This document shows positions 61,714-64,000 of a stretch of DNA of 64,000 nt, in pieces (the first letter of the stretch is position 1; the number at the start of each line of letters is the position of its first letter). The notes beneath the pieces are model-generated. The model saw only the letters and a program-made list of their open reading frames with translations. It did no database searches and had not been told where the DNA came from. Source of the DNA: JADCRZ01 sp037718865 (GTDB taxonomy: Bacteria; Bacteroidota; Bacteroidia; Chitinophagales; Chitinophagaceae); assembly GCA_037718865.1 (NCBI GenBank), contig JBBJMP010000007.1, forward strand, positions 248,001-312,000, in the 5' to 3' direction. Both the position numbers and the translations under genes were made by a program.

Positions 61714-63492
61714 TTAATAATAACCCTCATTTTGCTCTTCGGAATTGGCGCCCCTTGGATTCAACCGGTCAATATGATTTTGCGGAATGGGCCGTAACTT
61801 ATGATATGGCTTTATATTGGCAGCAGCTTCCGGATTATACTTCCTCACTCTTTCATAAAACTTCTCGGAGCGAACAAGATCCCACCAGCGAAGGCATTCG
61901 CCGTGTAATTCCCTTCCTCTTTCATCAAGCATAAAATCTACAAATGTGCCGGAGTTGAAACTGCCCACCGTCACGGTCATCTCAGGTTCCGTGCTTTTTG
62001 TACGATCGGTTATATTCCCCCCATCCGTTTTCCAGTATTCGCCTGCTTTGTCTTCTCCCTCTTTATAAGCGGCCCGTTTTCTAACCACATTTAACCTGTC
62101 TGCAGCCTTTACAAAATCTCCCTTTCTGCCATAGGCTTCTGCCGCAATCAGGTAGGTTTCTGCAAACCTGAAAATAAAGAAATCACGTGTTCCATTCACT
62201 TCATTTGCAGCCGGACGTTTGTTATCGTAAAATTTAAAGTTTTGAATGAATTCAGCATTTGTTTGCCTGTCTCTCGGAATATAATAATAAGGCCTTGACG
62301 CATACAGGGAATCCCTGTTAATGCCTGCAGGTATCCTTTCCATGGTAACCCACATTGCCGTGTCGCCTACTTTGAATTTTGGCTTACCCAACAAAGCGGC
62401 TGGTGGTGTGAAACCGCCCGTAGCAGTCCACACAGGTATATTGCCTGCATTATTACTATACCATACCGTTTTAAACGTTTTATAAAAGCGTGAATCATTT
62501 TTCCGGTCGTATAAATCATACATGGTGAAATCCGTTGGACGCACTCTCCTGAACGGGCGGCCATTTTCAACATCGCGCAACATGCCTGGTTTGTTATCAT
62601 AAGGCGGCGTGTAGTAAAGATGTATCTGGTTCCCCCCGTTGTTATTATACAAAAGAGTTTGGGAATATTGCACGGAAAATATGATCTCTTCGTTTTTCTG
62701 GTTATCTATGTTCCAGATCCTTTTAAAATCTGGCACCAGTCTGTATGTGCCGCTTGCAATGACCTGGTCGGCATAGTAAGCTGCACTATCCATATCCGTC
62801 GCTTTCTGGCCGCGTTGTTCAGAAACAGCGCTGCCCCGTGTAAGATAGGCCAGTGCCAGTGCATGCTGTGCGGCGCCTTTGCTTGCCCTTCCATAATCTT
62901 TTGGCACTAATGCAAGTTTGTCTGAAGCGAATTTCAGGTCCCCCAAAATGAGATCATACACTTCCGATACCGGAGCACGTTTATAGGCAGTGCCTGCACT
63001 AAAGTCAAGTGTAGTAACAACCGGTATTTTACCAAAAGTCTGCACCAGATAGAAATAATAGAGCCCGCGCAGGAAACGCATCTCTCCAAGCCTGGTGTTC
63101 TTCAGGTCATCTGTCATCCCCGATTTAAGGTTTTCAATGGATGAGATGGTGATATTAGCCCGGCTGATACCCGTGTAATAGTTTGACCAGAAATTGTCGA
63201 ATGTTCCGAAAGAAGAATTGAGGCTTGCTTCATACCTGTTCAGGGCGGGCTTTAATCCACCGTCCTGTCCTTCCTGGTAGGTATCGGTACCCAGCTCCTG
63301 CAACGGATGCAAGGTTTCTCCGCCATATGCCCATCGCAGTGATGTGTAAGCGGCAGCCGCGCCTCCTTCGATGCCGGCTACCGTGTTATAAAAACCATAG
63401 GAGATGCCCGAAACGAGTTTCTCATCAAGTGTTTTATCACATGAAGAACCAAACAGGATGGCCAGGAATATAAACGATAATTGCTTTTTCAT
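61714..63492 (-). CDS. SusD/RagB-family glycan-binding lipoprotein
   Basis: 592 residues. Signal with lipobox (LFGSSC, Cys18). Helical TPR-like SusD core, with SLRWAYGGETLHPLQELGTD, FWSNYYTGISRANITI, GEMRFLRGLYYFYLVQTFGK, RFAETYLIAAEAYGRKGD and the C-terminal ERGRELHGECLRWWDLVRS. Acts with SusC at the outer membrane surface to capture a glycan. It follows SusC by 35 bp. Specificity cannot be read. Confidence 0.95.
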   Translation of the reverse strand: MKKQLSFIFLAILFGSSCDKTLDEKLVSGISYGFYNTVAGIEGGAAAAYTSLRWAYGGETLHPLQELGTDTYQEGQDGGLKPALNRYEASLNSSFGTFDNFWSNYYTGISRANITISSIENLKSGMTDDLKNTRLGEMRFLRGLYYFYLVQTFGKIPVVTTLDFSAGTAYKRAPVSEVYDLILGDLKFASDKLALVPKDYGRASKGAAQHALALAYLTRGSAVSEQRGQKATDMDSAAYYADQVIASGTYRLVPDFKRIWNIDNQKNEEIIFSVQYSQTLLYNNNGGNQIHLYYTPPYDNKPGMLRDVENGRPFRRVRPTDFTMYDLYDRKNDSRFYKTFKTVWYSNNAGNIPVWTATGGFTPPAALLGKPKFKVGDTAMWVTMERIPAGINRDSLYASRPYYYIPRDRQTNAEFIQNFKFYDNKRPAANEVNGTRDFFIFRFAETYLIAAEAYGRKGDFVKAADRLNVVRKRAAYKEGEDKAGEYWKTDGGNITDRTKSTEPEMTVTVGSFNSGTFVDFMLDERGRELHGECLRWWDLVRSEKFYERVRKYNPEAAANIKPYHKLRPIPQNHIDRLNPRGANSEEQNEGYY

Positions 63493-63527
63493 TTTCTTGA
63501 GTTTGATCTGGGAATAATTAGTGTTGC

Positions 63528-64000
63528 TTAAAAACCAAGATTGACACCCGCCATAAATGTTTTGGGACTTGGCGTACTGTATCCAACACCACCTTCGGGA
63601 TCGAGGCCGTCAAATTTTGTATACAAATAAGGATTTTGAGCAGAAACATAAAACCGTACATTATTGATCCTCGCCTTGCTTATTAGAGACTTGGGAAGAT
63701 TATATCCCAGCGTTACGTATTTTAACCTGATGAACGATGCATCCTGATAATAAGTGGCGGTAATGTCGGGAGGCGTTTCCCAGTTGGCGCTCGGTTTTGG
63801 ATAATTATTACCGAGCTTTGCAGGTGTCCAGTAATCAACATTCACCGCATTCCAGCGGCCTTCCAGTCGAAGCGCTTTATCAAAATAGGCCATCTGTCCC
63901 CAGCTTGCATAGAACTGGAACGAAAGATCAAAACCTTTGTAAGAAAAATCATTGGAAATACTTCCCATCCATTTAGGCCGGGGCGTACCGAGCAGCACCC
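63528..64000 (-). CDS. SusC/RagA TonB-linked outer-membrane transporter (C-terminal part)
   Basis: Last ~157 codons of a gene that continues past the window edge. Ends of the barrel are typical of SusC (PKWMGSISNDFSYKGFDLSF, SFIRLKYVTLGYNLPKS, FYVSAQNPYLYTKFDGLDPE, TFMAGVNLGF). Imports the glycan bound by SusD, powered by TonB. Only this part can be judged. Confidence 0.93.
   Translation of the reverse strand, partial: VLLGTPRPKWMGSISNDFSYKGFDLSFQFYASWGQMAYFDKALRLEGRWNAVNVDYWTPAKLGNNYPKPSANWETPPDITATYYQDASFIRLKYVTLGYNLPKSLISKARINNVRFYVSAQNPYLYTKFDGLDPEGGVGYSTPSPKTFMAGVNLGF

Overview
The window comes from a Bacteroidota chromosome, most likely a member of the Chitinophagaceae or a close relative. 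The evidence is a SusC/SusD pair, two further TonB-dependent receptors with a carboxypeptidase-like N-terminal domain, three secreted proteins with C-terminal type IX secretion (T9SS) sorting domains, a PKD/malectin surface giant, a TAnnTTTG-type -7 box before the only tRNA, and weak or absent Shine-Dalgarno sequences. There is no phage, plasmid, CRISPR or conjugative region. The only intact mobile element is one IS4-family insertion sequence.

Layout. 1-1801: the end of an upstream gene, an ATP-grasp protein and a LysE-type exporter, tightly packed. 1866-6799: a DUF3494 (ice-binding type) T9SS cargo protein, a TonB-dependent receptor and a DUF445 membrane protein. 7006-7080: tRNA-His. 7349-9472: a Tsp/Prc-type processing protease. 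9341-14856: an L-rhamnose catabolism cluster on the minus strand (rhaT transporter, bifunctional aldolase/dehydrogenase, mutarotase, isomerase, GntR regulator) that is decaying: the mutarotase is frameshifted, the regulator is truncated and no rhamnulokinase is present. 15090-18280: a secreted Gfo/Idh/MocA oxidoreductase and an MFS transporter. 18771-25376: a 2201-residue secreted protein with nearly identical internal DNA repeats. 25477-36630: cyclase-TPR protein, YncE-type propeller/phosphoesterase, a second oxidoreductase, GH43, polyphosphate kinase and PhoX-type phosphatase. 36691-42906: TonB-dependent receptor, an unannotated 34-residue membrane peptide, a DUF4142 protein with a large Gly/Thr insertion, and glycogen branching enzyme. 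43065-44999: small poorly known proteins. 45050-49881: a secreted nuclease and two adjacent subtilase paralogues, one of which has lost the catalytic serine. 50328-57664: T9SS beta-helix protein, transglutaminase-like protein, thiolase, a copper-amine-oxidase-like protein with an unusual cofactor motif, a cupin and a lipoprotein. 57994-64000: a serine hydrolase, the IS4 element, a decayed glycoside hydrolase, SusD and the end of SusC.

Most genes are on the minus strand. The clearest metabolic unit is the rhamnose cluster. The SusC-SusD-hydrolase group at the right end looks like a polysaccharide utilisation locus whose enzyme has died.

Between genes there are at least four families of short repeats, each seen two or three times: an 18-bp-arm palindrome (CCGCAGATTCGCAGATT type), a GTGGTTGGTG hairpin, a GTGCGGATNTGCAAATGT element that sits on stop codons, and ACATCTYACATC hexamer-like tracts. 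One copy of the stop-codon element lies exactly where the GntR regulator is cut off. The points I would follow up first are the active/inactive subtilase pair, the amine-oxidase-like protein, and these repeat families.
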